64,000 nt of DNA from DASPJQ01 sp035299065 (GTDB lineage: Bacteria; Bacteroidota; Bacteroidia; Flavobacteriales_D; UBA2798), in the NCBI GenBank assembly GCA_035299065.1, contig DATGXI010000047.1:1-64000 (forward strand), read 5' to 3'. A program made the position numbers and the translations under genes. The notes under the pieces are model-generated. The model saw only the letters and a list, made by a program, of their open reading frames with translations, did not search any database and had not been told where the DNA came from. Shown here one piece after another: positions 55,314-64,000 of the stretch. The number at the start of each line of letters is the position of its first letter. Within the stretch, counting starts at the first letter, position 1.

Positions 55314-57503
55314 GTGATTGATTTAGAAAAAGAGCGAAAGGAAATTTTAAATGCGTACCGTGCATTGTTACGGTCGTTTAAAACACCGCGCGGTGCCGAG
55401 GAAAGCAAGATCATACGCAAAGCATTTAACCTGGCTGTTGAGGCGCATAAAAACATGCGCAGGAAATCGGGTGAACCCTATATTTTTCATCCCATAGCCG
55501 TTGCACGTATTTGTGCCGAAGAAATAGGCCTTGGCACCACCTCTGTAGTTTCTGCTTTGTTGCACGATACGGTTGAAGACACTGACGTAACCCTTGAAGA
55601 TGTGGAGGGCATGTTTGGTAAAAAAGTGTCCCGTATCATTGACGGACTTACCAAAATTTCGGGCGTAGTTGATCAGAACATTTCGATGCAGGCCGAAAAT
55701 TTCAGAAAGGTTTTATTGACCCTGAGTGATGATGTGCGCGTGATCCTGATAAAACTAGCCGATCGTTTGCACAACATGCGCACACTGGGCAGCATGAGCA
55801 AAGAAAAACAGTTGAAGATAGCCTCAGAAACTGAATATTTGTATGCTCCACTTGCCCATCGCCTTGGACTAAATGCCATTAAAACCGAACTGGAAGACCT
55901 GGCATTGAAATACCGTTTTCCCGAGGAGTATGCAGCCATAGAATCACAATTAAAGAAAACACAGGCCGTACGAAACCGTTTTATTTCCAGCTTCTCAAAC
56001 CCCATTAAAAAAGCACTTGAAAAAGAAAACATAAAATTTGAATTAAAAGCACGCACAAAATCAGTTTTCAGCATTTGGAAAAAAATCCATAAAAAAAATA
56101 TTCCTTTTGAAGAGATTTATGATTTATTTGCCTTACGGTTTATCATAGAAAGTGAACCGGAACGCGAAAAAACCGATTGCTGGCAGGTATATTCCATTGT
56201 AACCGATTTTTACCAGCCAAGCCCTGATCGTTTACGTGACTGGATTTCCATGCCAAAAGCCAACGGCTACGAGTCGTTGCACACAACGGTAATGAGTCCC
56301 ACCGGCAAATGGGTAGAGGTGCAAATACGTACCAGGCGAATGGATGAAATAGCCGAGCGTGGTTATGCTGCCCACTGGATGTATAAAGGTGATAGCGGAT
56401 CGGAAAGTGGCCTGGAAACCTGGTTAACAAAAATACGCGAGTTGCTTGAAAACCCTACGCCCGATGCCATTGAATTTCTTGATGATTTTAAGCTCAATTT
56501 ATTCAGCGAGGAAATATTTGTATTTACCCCAAAAGGCGACTTAAAAAACATGCCGGGTGGTTCCACTGCCCTGGATTTTGCATTTGACATCCACACCCAA
56601 ATTGGGCAAAAATGCATTGGGGCAAAAATCAACAACAAACTTGTACCCATAAGTCACGTGTTAAAAAGTGGCGACCAGGTAGAGATTATTACCAGCAACA
56701 AACAAACACCTAAAGAGGATTGGTTAAAATTTGTTGCAACCGCCAGGGCAAAAGCAAAAATAAAGGACGCGCTAAAAGAGGAGAAAAAGCAAATAGCGAA
56801 TGAAGGCAAGCTCATTCTTGAGAAAAAAATGAAGGACCTTCACATTGTTGTTAATGACAAAAACATACGGCAGTTTGAGGAATACTTCAAAGTTCCCAAT
56901 TCACATGAGCTGCATTACCAGATTGCCAAAAAACAAATTGATTTAAGTTCGGTTAAGGAATATGAAATACGCAATGGCGATATTATTTTCAAACACGTTG
57001 AAGTAAAACAGCCAACCCTTGAGGAAATTGTTGTAACAGCACGCGGAAAAAATGACACATTAATAATTGGTGATGATACAACCAGGCTGGATTACAAACT
57101 GGCTCCCTGCTGCAATCCTATTTCGGGTGACGATGTGTTTGGTTTTATCACCATTAATGAAGGGATAAAAATTCACCGGGTAAACTGTCCAAATGCCGTT
57201 CAAATGATGAGCAATTATGGTTACCGGGTTGTAAAAGCGCGTTGGAAGAGCCAGCAAATGCTCGAATTCCTTGCCGGTGTTAAGTTCAGGGGAATTGACC
57301 AGGTTGGATTGGTAAACACCATTACGAATGTAATTTCAAAACAGCTTAATATCAATATGCGTTCCATTAGTTTTGAAACGAACGATGGAATTTTTGAAGG
57401 CATTATTTTCCTTTTTGTGCATGACACGTCACATTTGGATAAGTTAATTAAAGCATTGAAAGAAGTGAACGGGGTCACCCAGGTGGAAAGAATTGACAGT
57501 TAG
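55314..57503 (+). CDS. RelA/SpoT bifunctional (p)ppGpp synthetase/hydrolase
   Basis: A 729-residue alarmone enzyme with GTG start. The HD hydrolase domain (about 30-190) has HDTVEDTD, the HDxxED motif needed for hydrolysis. The synthetase domain (about 240-360) has MPKANGYESLHTTV and EVQIRTRRMDEIAERG. TGS (about 390-455), the helical and zinc-finger region (LAPCCNP, HRVNCPNA) and a C-terminal ACT domain (about 655-729) follow. Both catalytic halves look intact, so this is probably the main stringent-response regulator. It has no close operon partner. Confidence 0.95.
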   Translation: MIDLEKERKEILNAYRALLRSFKTPRGAEESKIIRKAFNLAVEAHKNMRRKSGEPYIFHPIAVARICAEEIGLGTTSVVSALLHDTVEDTDVTLEDVEGMFGKKVSRIIDGLTKISGVVDQNISMQAENFRKVLLTLSDDVRVILIKLADRLHNMRTLGSMSKEKQLKIASETEYLYAPLAHRLGLNAIKTELEDLALKYRFPEEYAAIESQLKKTQAVRNRFISSFSNPIKKALEKENIKFELKARTKSVFSIWKKIHKKNIPFEEIYDLFALRFIIESEPEREKTDCWQVYSIVTDFYQPSPDRLRDWISMPKANGYESLHTTVMSPTGKWVEVQIRTRRMDEIAERGYAAHWMYKGDSGSESGLETWLTKIRELLENPTPDAIEFLDDFKLNLFSEEIFVFTPKGDLKNMPGGSTALDFAFDIHTQIGQKCIGAKINNKLVPISHVLKSGDQVEIITSNKQTPKEDWLKFVATARAKAKIKDALKEEKKQIANEGKLILEKKMKDLHIVVNDKNIRQFEEYFKVPNSHELHYQIAKKQIDLSSVKEYEIRNGDIIFKHVEVKQPTLEEIVVTARGKNDTLIIGDDTTRLDYKLAPCCNPISGDDVFGFITINEGIKIHRVNCPNAVQMMSNYGYRVVKARWKSQQMLEFLAGVKFRGIDQVGLVNTITNVISKQLNINMRSISFETNDGIFEGIIFLFVHDTSHLDKLIKALKEVNGVTQVERIDS

Positions 57504-57534
57504 TTTCCCTCGCATTTTTTTTATATTATTTTCA

Positions 57535-57690
57535 GATCCAATCGGGAATCTAATCTTAAATCAAAAATTTTAAATCTTAAATTTTTTGTTGTGATTTTTC
57601 CTGATCAACCGGCAACCCCATCTTAAATCTCAAATTTTAAATCTTAACTTTTGCTGTTGTGCAGTTTATTGATCTGCCGGATTTGAACCT
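57535..57690. repeat. 68-bp tandem repeat, two and a quarter copies
   Basis: GATC landmarks at 57535, 57603 and 57671 mark an exact 68-bp period. Each unit contains ATCTTAAATC, AAATTTTAAATCTTAA and GTTGTG; the third copy breaks off after about 20 bp. The rest of the gap 57504-57852 holds AT-rich sequence with no gene. Confidence 0.85.
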
Positions 57691-57852
57691 TTTGTACCCG
57701 CTGCAATTGAGCAAATTACAAACACTCACAACACAACAAAAACATGCATTTTTTGCTTGCTGCATGAACCCATTTTGAACGATTCAAAAAACATGGTGTA
57801 AGAGTTTTTGAAATTAAAATTTATTAAAAAACAACTTAAAAGCTAAAACAAC

Positions 57853-58209
57853 ATGTTAGAAATTATCCTCCTTATTGCAGTGGTACGCGCATTTGTACGC
57901 ACAGCAAAAACAAAAAATTTAAACGGAACAGCCTGGGGCTTCATTGGCGCGCTAAGCTACATTATTCCTGTATGCATTGTATGGTTTGCTATATTGCCCG
58001 GAATGGTTGAAAGCGGCAGTATACGCTCGCAAGGCCAATTACTGGGCATGGGACTCATGATGAATTTTCTGGCCGGGTTTTTAGGAGCTATGACAGCCTG
58101 GATTATTTTGAAAAACCAGCCTTCAAATGTGCCTGCTGAAAAAGTGGATGTAAACTCACAAATACTTGACAGCGGCTTAACCGAGGTTTACAGGCAAAAT
58201 AAGTATTAA
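57853..58209 (+). CDS. Small membrane protein of unknown function
   Basis: A 118-residue protein with three hydrophobic segments at about 1-15 (IILLIAVVRAFV), 27-50 (GFIGALSYIIPVCIVWFAIL) and 65-88 (GMGLMMNFLAGFLGAMTAWIIL), and a polar C-terminal tail. I recognise no family. It is a stand-alone gene between a tandem repeat and a converging TonB-receptor-like gene, with a long hairpin after its stop. Confidence 0.7.
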   Translation: MLEIILLIAVVRAFVRTAKTKNLNGTAWGFIGALSYIIPVCIVWFAILPGMVESGSIRSQGQLLGMGLMMNFLAGFLGAMTAWIILKNQPSNVPAEKVDVNSQILDSGLTEVYRQNKY

Positions 58210-58227
58210 AAAACAGTTGAGATTTTA

Positions 58228-58283
58228 GAAGTAAGAAGGTTGAATTGATTTCCTGAAAAGTATTCAATCAAACTTCTTGCTTC
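58228..58283. terminator. Long hairpin between convergent genes
   Basis: Arms 58228-58248 and 58264-58283 (GAAG(T/C)AAGAAG blocks with TTGA(A)TTGA) pair over about 20 bases with a few mismatches around a 15-base loop. There is no T-run, so termination is inferred mainly from its place between the stops of convergent genes. Confidence 0.5.
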
Positions 58284-58299
58284 TTAAGTCGAACTTAAT

Positions 58300-60807
58300 T
58301 TACATTCCCATATCTCCACCACCTCCACCACCTGTGTCACGTGGTTTTTCACGTTTTTCAGCCCCCTGCCCTATTTTGTAGGTAAAGGTAAGATTAGCTG
58401 TACGCGATTCCCATTTATGGTAAATCTCAGAATAATAATTGGCAAATGCTGCATCAATCCTGAAACGTTGGGTATTGAAAATATCAGACACTTTAAAATT
58501 AAGCGACCCTTTTTTATTCCAGAAATCAACCTTGAAACCAAGATCAATGTTCCACATAGGCATCATTACACCTTGCGGCACAACTTGTGGAGCCCTGTAA
58601 TTGCCGGTTAACTGAAAATCCATGTTTTTACTTAACGTAAAATTTGCCGTTCCACGAATGGTATAGGAAATGTTTTCATTTCGTGGAGTGTTGTACACTT
58701 CATCAGCTTCCAGTAAATAATAAAACACACTGGCATTACCATTTACACGAAGCCATTTTGCCAATGCCTGGTTGTAGGTAAATTCAAGTCCTGATGAATG
58801 GCTTTCGCTTACATTTGAAAACGATACAATGGAAATTCCTGAAACAGGATCTACCACTTTAAGCCGGTAAAAATTATTTACGGTATGCCTGTAAAAAGCA
58901 GTGGCTGTATACGATAATTGGCGTGAAAATTTACCGTAACTCAACTCATAGGAGCCAATGTATTCAGGCTTTAAGTAAGGATTTCCCATTCGGTAATTCA
59001 ACTTATCACTGTAGTCAGGATACGGATTTAACTGTCCATTGCCCGGGCGATTGATGCGCCTGCTGTAAGACAACGAAAATTCAGAACCTTCCTTAACCGC
59101 ATATTTCACATGCAGGCTTGGGAAAAAGTTATAAAAATCCCTGTCATAGGTTTTATCCAACGTAACCTGGTAACTGTGTGTTAAAGCCTGTTCAAAACGC
59201 AAACCGGCCTGGTATTTGAATTTTTTAAAGGCATTTGCATAAATTCCGTATGCTGATAAAATGGCATCGTTATAATTAAAACCATTGGTACGGTTCAGGT
59301 CTTCATACATATAATCAGTCCCTACATTACTCAGCACATTTATTGACTGGTTGTTTATACGGCCCATGTATTTTAAGCCTGCTTCAAAACGTCCATGTTT
59401 TTCAGTTGGGTTTACATAATCAAGTTGCGCTGTAATAACGTGCCTGTCAAAAAGCTCGGTTATTTCCTCATGAATCGAATCGCTGGAATAAACATCGCCT
59501 TGCTGGTTAAAATACGATTCCTTGATAATGGTTTTCTCATTTACGGTTGAATGGGAGTAAAACCCGTCAAAAACCAATTCGTGCCCCTTTCCTTCAAACA
59601 AGTGTTTAAAGTTAAGGCTGGCATCGTAACCCCTTTCGTGGTTGTTCTCGCGGTTATTGCGTATGTAGTGGCTTATAAACGCGTTTTGTCCGTCACGCTG
59701 GTCGTAATCAATACTTTCTTCAGGAGTTCCTTTTTCATCACGTATATTTCCCGAAACAGTAAGCATGTTTTTGTCACTCACGGCTACATCAAATCCCAGT
59801 TTACCAGTATGGTTCCATGATGGACGCATTTTACCGCTGTACTGGTCCAGCACATCGTAAAGGCTATCTCCATAATACAATTCACGGTAAGTACTTCCTT
59901 CGTTCCAACGTCTTCCATACCGGCCATCATAACTTCCAAAAAAATTGAATTTGCCGGCCTGGTAATTCATGCTTGTGCTGAAATTGTATTTATTCACGGT
60001 GAAATTTTCTATTCCACCACCCGGTTGTGTACTTCCTGAACCCATGCCCGCACTCACAACACCATTGTAACCGGGTTTCTTTTCTTTTTTGGTTATGATG
60101 TTAATGATACCCGAAACACCGTCAGGATCATATTTAGCCGAAGGATTGGTAATGACTTCAACCTGCTTAACCATTGATGCCGGAATTTGTTGAAGAAGCG
60201 TGGCGGCATCCATTGTGGTTAAACGTCCGTCTATCAAAATACGCACACTGCTGTTACCTCTTAAACTTATGGTATTGTCAACATCAACCTGCACCGAGGG
60301 CACGTTTTTCATCACGTCTAACGCGGTACCACCTACGCTGGTTAAGTCCTTCTCAACATTAATCACCCGTTTATCAAGGTTTGCCTCCATTACCTCGGTG
60401 TAATGCGTAATTTCAACCTCATTTAAGTTTTGGGTGGCTTGTGATATGGCTACCTGGTCAAAATTCTTTACAGGCGATGCTTGCGATAGTATTATATCCC
60501 TGATGAGCTTCTCATTGTAACCAATGTATTTAATGCGCAAAACATATTTACCCGGTTTTAACTTTTCAATTTTGAACTTACCCGTTTCATCGGTCACCAT
60601 ACCACCTGCAACAGAAGAGTCCTTCATGGAAATAATGGAAACCGCTGCGTATTCTACAGGTTGCTTGGAAACACTGTCAATGACTGATCCTGAGACGGTT
60701 CCCTCAAACAAAAAGCCCGAAGGTGTGTTTACAGGATCGCCCTGTGCCTTTGAAATCAAAGGCAAAATCAGCATTGAAAGCAAAATGGAGAACAGGTGTT
60801 TTTTCAC
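58300..60807 (-). CDS. TonB-dependent-receptor-like outer-membrane barrel protein
   Basis: An 835-residue protein. Signal peptide (KKHLFSILLSMLILPLISKAQG) follows GTG 60807; the open frame extends to TTG 60840, but a good promoter overlaps that part. A carboxypeptidase-regulatory-like domain (about 35-120; GSVIDSVSKQPVEYAAVSI) precedes a plug-like domain (TALDVMKNVPSVQVDVDNTISLRGN, with SVRILIDGR) and a long barrel (LSYSRRINRPGNGQLNPYPDY). The tail is glycine-rich. The family (outer membrane beta-barrel protein, CarboxypepD_reg) imports unknown substrates. No SusD partner is nearby. Confidence 0.88.
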   Translation of the reverse strand: MKKHLFSILLSMLILPLISKAQGDPVNTPSGFLFEGTVSGSVIDSVSKQPVEYAAVSIISMKDSSVAGGMVTDETGKFKIEKLKPGKYVLRIKYIGYNEKLIRDIILSQASPVKNFDQVAISQATQNLNEVEITHYTEVMEANLDKRVINVEKDLTSVGGTALDVMKNVPSVQVDVDNTISLRGNSSVRILIDGRLTTMDAATLLQQIPASMVKQVEVITNPSAKYDPDGVSGIINIITKKEKKPGYNGVVSAGMGSGSTQPGGGIENFTVNKYNFSTSMNYQAGKFNFFGSYDGRYGRRWNEGSTYRELYYGDSLYDVLDQYSGKMRPSWNHTGKLGFDVAVSDKNMLTVSGNIRDEKGTPEESIDYDQRDGQNAFISHYIRNNRENNHERGYDASLNFKHLFEGKGHELVFDGFYSHSTVNEKTIIKESYFNQQGDVYSSDSIHEEITELFDRHVITAQLDYVNPTEKHGRFEAGLKYMGRINNQSINVLSNVGTDYMYEDLNRTNGFNYNDAILSAYGIYANAFKKFKYQAGLRFEQALTHSYQVTLDKTYDRDFYNFFPSLHVKYAVKEGSEFSLSYSRRINRPGNGQLNPYPDYSDKLNYRMGNPYLKPEYIGSYELSYGKFSRQLSYTATAFYRHTVNNFYRLKVVDPVSGISIVSFSNVSESHSSGLEFTYNQALAKWLRVNGNASVFYYLLEADEVYNTPRNENISYTIRGTANFTLSKNMDFQLTGNYRAPQVVPQGVMMPMWNIDLGFKVDFWNKKGSLNFKVSDIFNTQRFRIDAAFANYYSEIYHKWESRTANLTFTYKIGQGAEKREKPRDTGGGGGGDMGM

Positions 60808-60812
60808 TGGTA

Positions 60813-60840
60813 CAAAATTAACCAATTCTTGTATCAACAA
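60813..60840 (-). promoter_or_regulatory. Promoter of the TonB-receptor-like gene
   Basis: The minus strand shows TTG (60840-60838, within CTTTG), a 17-bp spacer, and TAATTTTG (60820-60813), an exact TAnnTTTG match. Five bases separate it from GTG 60807. This is the best promoter match in the window after the rrn promoter and implies a leaderless or nearly leaderless transcript. Confidence 0.6.
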
Positions 60841-60909
60841 AGTTTTAATTTGTTATTTAGGTGTTACTATTAGGCCGATGCTTAACTTAGCACGGTAAAT
60901 TTTGTTAAA

Positions 60910-61857
60910 TTGAAGATCAAAGCCTGGATAAAAGCCTTTCGTTTAAGAACCCTTCCGCTGGCTATTGCCATCATTCTTGCTGGAACAGCCATTTCAATTG
61001 TTTCGCTTTATGTTGGTAGCGCGTACCCCGCTGCCATTTTATGGAAAATGCCTGATCCAAATACATTTATGCTCACCCTACTCACTACGCTTTTTTTACA
61101 AATTCTTTCAAACCTGGCTAACGATTATGGCGATTTTTCAAAGGGGACTGACAACCATGAAAGGGTGGGTCCTGCCAGGGCATTGCAAAGTGGAGGCATC
61201 ACAAAAAAAGAAATGTTAAGAGCCATACTTTTATTTTCAACACTTAGTTTTATTTCAGGTATTGGTCTTTTATACTACGTATTTGGCACTGAAAACATAC
61301 AGGCATTATTGGCTTTTGTGGGCATTGGTGTTTTATGTATTGTGGGTGCTATTACCTATACCGTTGGTAAAAAAGCTTACGGTTACCATGCGTTGGGCGA
61401 TGTTGGCGTGCTTGTTTTTTTTGGAGGCGTAGGGGTAATTGGCACATCATACCTTCAGTTGCCCGTGATTGATAAAATTGCAGTGTTTACGGCTATTGCT
61501 TACGGCATGTGGGCAACCGCAGTTCTTAACCTGAACAACATGCGCGATGTTGACAATGACATTGTTCATGGCAAAAAAACATTGGCTTATATTTTAGGAT
61601 TCAACGGAGCTAAGGTTTATCAAAGCATTTTGGTTATTGCACCATATGTATTCCAATACGTGGTGTTAACCCACTACATTACCGATGCCAAAGCCCTGCT
61701 GGCCCTTGTATTACTTCCTGCAAGCTTGCTTTTACTGGTTAAAACCTGGCAAGTGAAAGAGCGGAAAGGCTTTGATAAGTTTTTAAAATTCCAGGCACTT
61801 CTTACCCTTGCCAATTCAATTGTCTTGTTTTCATGTATATATTTACATGCCAATTGA
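60910..61857 (+). CDS. menA: 1,4-dihydroxy-2-naphthoate polyprenyltransferase
   Basis: A 315-residue UbiA-family membrane prenyltransferase with about eight hydrophobic helices. The first aspartate motif is NLANDYGDFSKGTD with the conserved second half GPARALQSGGIT, and the later loop has NNMRDVDNDIVHGKKTLA. It joins a polyprenyl diphosphate to DHNA, releasing CO2 and PPi, to make demethylmenaquinone. TTG 60910 is the start because no ATG fits the N-terminus (KIKAWIKAFRLRTLPLA). It heads the operon menA-ppa-menC-menE. Confidence 0.92.
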   Translation: MKIKAWIKAFRLRTLPLAIAIILAGTAISIVSLYVGSAYPAAILWKMPDPNTFMLTLLTTLFLQILSNLANDYGDFSKGTDNHERVGPARALQSGGITKKEMLRAILLFSTLSFISGIGLLYYVFGTENIQALLAFVGIGVLCIVGAITYTVGKKAYGYHALGDVGVLVFFGGVGVIGTSYLQLPVIDKIAVFTAIAYGMWATAVLNLNNMRDVDNDIVHGKKTLAYILGFNGAKVYQSILVIAPYVFQYVVLTHYITDAKALLALVLLPASLLLLVKTWQVKERKGFDKFLKFQALLTLANSIVLFSCIYLHAN

Positions 61858-61861
61858 ACAC

Positions 61862-62467
61862 ATGAATAAACCTTTGATAAAAGCCCACCCGTGGCATGGC
61901 ATTGACCAGCCTGCCGACTTTCCGGAAACTGTAAATGCATTTGTGGAAATTGTTCCAGGTGACTCTGTGAAATTTGAAATTGATAAAGTTTCAGGGTATT
62001 TAAAAATTGACCGTCCGCAAAAATATTCAAATTACATTCCTGCTTTATACGGCTTCATTCCCAAAACGTATTGCTCAGGAAATGTTGCCTTGTTTGCATC
62101 CAATAAAATGCCCGCTGCCGTATTGGAAGGCGACAAAGACCCTTTAGATATTTGTATTATAACCGAACGAAACATCACCACAGGCAACATCATTGCACCT
62201 TGCATTCCCATTGGAGGATTCAGGCTTATTGATAAAAATGAAGTTGATGATAAAATAATTGCGGTGTTAAAGGGCGATGCTGTTTACGGTGAAATAAATG
62301 ACATTAGTGAATTACCGCTCAACCTTGTAGAAAGGTTAAACCATTATTTTTTAACCTATAAAAATCTGCCCGGGTATCCATCCCAGGTTGTAATTGAAAG
62401 CGTATACGGTAAGCAGGAAGCCTTGCAGGTAATACGCGCCAGTGTTCACGATTACGAAAAAATGTAA
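61862..62467 (+). CDS. ppa: Family I inorganic pyrophosphatase
   Basis: A 201-residue soluble pyrophosphatase that hydrolyses PPi. Compared with the E. coli enzyme, KFEIDK at 37-42, RPQKYSNYIPALYGFIP at 51-67, the metal loop DKDPLD (D91, D93, D96) and DKNEVDDKIIAV match, so the active site appears complete. ATG 61862, 4 bp after the menA stop, was chosen; ATG 61847 gives five more residues. The stop overlaps the menC start (TAATG). Its place between two genes whose products release PPi fits its reaction. Confidence 0.9.
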   Translation: MNKPLIKAHPWHGIDQPADFPETVNAFVEIVPGDSVKFEIDKVSGYLKIDRPQKYSNYIPALYGFIPKTYCSGNVALFASNKMPAAVLEGDKDPLDICIITERNITTGNIIAPCIPIGGFRLIDKNEVDDKIIAVLKGDAVYGEINDISELPLNLVERLNHYFLTYKNLPGYPSQVVIESVYGKQEALQVIRASVHDYEKM

Positions 62468-63501
62468 TGTTCAGCGTTGAAATTACCAAACGAAATTTAA
62501 AATTTGCTTTTCCTGCGGGAACTTCACGGGGTGTTTTGCACGAAAAACCCACCTGGTACCTTTCCGTAACAGCACAAAGTCTGGGTGTAACCGGTGTGGG
62601 AGAATGCTCGCCCATTTGGGGGTTGAGCCCCGAAAAAGAAAATGAATACGAAAGCATTTTAGAACAGGTAAAAAACACAATCAATAATTTTGAAACGCTC
62701 TTAAAACATGACTTATTAGCCCACCCGTCAATTTACTTTGGCCTTGAAACAGCTATGCTGGATTTATTCAAAGGTGGAAGAAAAATATTTTTTGAGAACG
62801 ATTTCACCAATGGCAAAGCAGGCATCAACATAAACGGCCTTGTGTGGATGAACAGTCTTGACGACATGTATAAACAAGCCATTGAAAAGAAAAAACAAGG
62901 TTTTAATTGCATCAAGTTAAAAGTAGGAACGCATAAAACCGATGATGAAATTCATTTGCTTAAAACCCTGAGAAAAGAACTGGGCAACGACATTATTTTG
63001 CGCATTGATGCCAATGGAGCCTATGACTACCCCACCGCGGTTGATGTATTAAATGCATTGAATGACGTAAACCTGCACTCGATTGAACAGCCATTGAAAA
63101 CAGGCCATGAAAAACTTTCAGCGTTGTGCGCAAACAACCTTGTTCCCATTGCGCTTGATGAGGAGCTAATAGGCGTAATTGGTAAAGATGCAAAAGAGGA
63201 ATTAATTTCAAAAATAAAACCACACTACATTGTGTTAAAACCATCACTGCACGGTGGATTTATGGGATGCCGGGAATGGATTGAGGCGGCACAGAGGCAT
63301 AATTGCGGGTGGTGGATGACCAGTGCACTGGAATCAAACATAGGCTTAAACGCCATTGCCCAGTTTACTGCACAAACCAAAAATCCCCTGCACCAGGGCC
63401 TGGGTACCGGTAAAATTTATGACAACAACATTGAGTCTCCGCTTTACATTGAAAACGGCCAGTTGAAATTTAATTCAACCAAAAAATGGAGTGAATTATG
63501 A
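62467..63501 (+). CDS. menC: o-Succinylbenzoate synthase
   Basis: A 344-residue enolase-superfamily enzyme that dehydrates SHCHC to o-succinylbenzoate. The catalytic KxK is seen in CIKLKVG, the metal ligands in RIDANGAYDYPTA, SIEQPL and ALDEEL, and the second lysine in VLKPSLHGGF. Dipeptide epimerase is the other enolase family with this look, but the men operon context settles it. The stop overlaps menE by 4 bp. Confidence 0.92.
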   Translation: MFSVEITKRNLKFAFPAGTSRGVLHEKPTWYLSVTAQSLGVTGVGECSPIWGLSPEKENEYESILEQVKNTINNFETLLKHDLLAHPSIYFGLETAMLDLFKGGRKIFFENDFTNGKAGININGLVWMNSLDDMYKQAIEKKKQGFNCIKLKVGTHKTDDEIHLLKTLRKELGNDIILRIDANGAYDYPTAVDVLNALNDVNLHSIEQPLKTGHEKLSALCANNLVPIALDEELIGVIGKDAKEELISKIKPHYIVLKPSLHGGFMGCREWIEAAQRHNCGWWMTSALESNIGLNAIAQFTAQTKNPLHQGLGTGKIYDNNIESPLYIENGQLKFNSTKKWSEL

Positions 63502-64000
63502 ACGACACTTTAGATAATTCCATATCCATAAACAATAATTTTTGCCTGAATTTAAGCTACCCGGTTCAGGTTATGCGTTTTTATGAAACCTGGAAAAATG
63601 AAACCGAAACCATTGTTGCTAAAACAAGTGGTAGTACGGGTACTCCAAAGGAAATTCACATTTCAAAAGAAGCCATGCGGGCAAGTGCCAAACAAACCAT
63701 TTCTTTTTTTGACATTCAACCACAACAAAATTTACTCATGTGCCTCCCGGTTGATTTTATTGCCGGTAAAATGATGGTGGTACGCTCCATTGTTGCAAAG
63801 GCTACACTGGTTTTGAGCGAGCCTTCGGCAAATCCACTTATACCGTTTTTAACATCAAAAAAAATACAACTTGAATTTGCCGCTTTTACTCCGCAACAAG
63901 TAGCAGAAATTATTGGTGAGCAAGGTACGCGTGATGTATTTAAGTCAATCAACAAAGTAATTATTGGAGGTGGTGAAATTCCTGCTTCATTAGAAAAAAA
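63498..64000 (+). CDS. menE: o-Succinylbenzoate-CoA ligase, N-terminal part (truncated by window)
   Basis: ATG 63498 overlaps the menC stop (ATGA) and the frame stays open to the window end, 167 codons. The protein reads MNDTLDNSISINNNFCLN and then TIVAKTSGSTGTPKEIHISKEAM, whose TSGSTGTPK is the AMP-binding P-loop of acyl-CoA synthetases. CLPVDFIAGKMM and IGGGEIP follow as expected in MenE-like ligases. It activates o-succinylbenzoate with ATP and CoA, releasing PPi. The N-terminus is short, so this is the compact Bacteroidota form; the C-terminus is outside. Confidence 0.88.
   Translation, partial: MNDTLDNSISINNNFCLNLSYPVQVMRFYETWKNETETIVAKTSGSTGTPKEIHISKEAMRASAKQTISFFDIQPQQNLLMCLPVDFIAGKMMVVRSIVAKATLVLSEPSANPLIPFLTSKKIQLEFAAFTPQQVAEIIGEQGTRDVFKSINKVIIGGGEIPASLEK

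Overview
The window comes from a Bacteroidota chromosome, probably a gliding or surface-associated lineage near the Flavobacteriales. The evidence is a Bacteroidota-style rrn operon, T9SS sorting domains of type A and type B, a PorP/SprF outer-membrane protein, a full Bat aerotolerance operon, bacillithiol (BshC) and menaquinone genes, and a TonB-dependent-receptor-type outer-membrane protein. The DNA is AT-rich by inspection. Many first genes of transcription units follow the Bacteroidota -7 element TAnnTTTG. Nothing in the window looks like a prophage, IS element, CRISPR array or other island.

Layout. 1-2300: an rrn operon read leftwards (16S, tRNA-Ile, tRNA-Ala, start of 23S) with its leader. 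2.3-5.2 kb: leftward operon of a TPR protein, a ComA-like phosphosulfolactate synthase and an SDR reductase. 5.3-7.9 kb: rightward phosphoglucosamine mutase and cysteine desulfurase. 8.0-18.2 kb: leftward, tightly overlapping T9SS operon of a 2077-residue HYR-repeat surface protein, PorP/SprF, an OmpA/PD40/PKD protein and a secreted unknown. 18.4-29.3 kb: two SpoIIE-type phosphatase sensors, a PD40/TPR envelope protein, a ferredoxin, a LuxC-like acyl-CoA reductase and several small unknowns.

29.3-36.5 kb: RsmG, a Mur ligase (Mpl type), Hsp20 preceded by an unlisted 40-codon ORF, a BatA-domain membrane protein, a dihydroorotase homologue that has lost metal ligands, and a YdcF protein. 36.5-44.8 kb: the leftward Bat operon (MoxR, DUF58, a membrane protein, BatA, BatB, BatC, BatD, BatE). 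45-57.5 kb: MazG-like protein, BshC, two T9SS cargo proteins flanking a glycosyltransferase and an FkbM methyltransferase, fumarylacetoacetase and RelA/SpoT. 57.5-64 kb: a small membrane protein, a TonB-receptor-like protein, and the operon menA-ppa-menC-menE, with menE cut by the window end.

The window is mainly envelope biology (secretion, adhesion, aerotolerance, outer-membrane transport) plus housekeeping. I did not find a wholly new multi-gene system. The items most worth a second look are the metal-site-depleted dihydroorotase homologue, the pyrophosphatase embedded in the menaquinone operon, the ComA-like gene, the small ORF and alternative hairpins upstream of hsp20, and promoters that sit directly against start codons.
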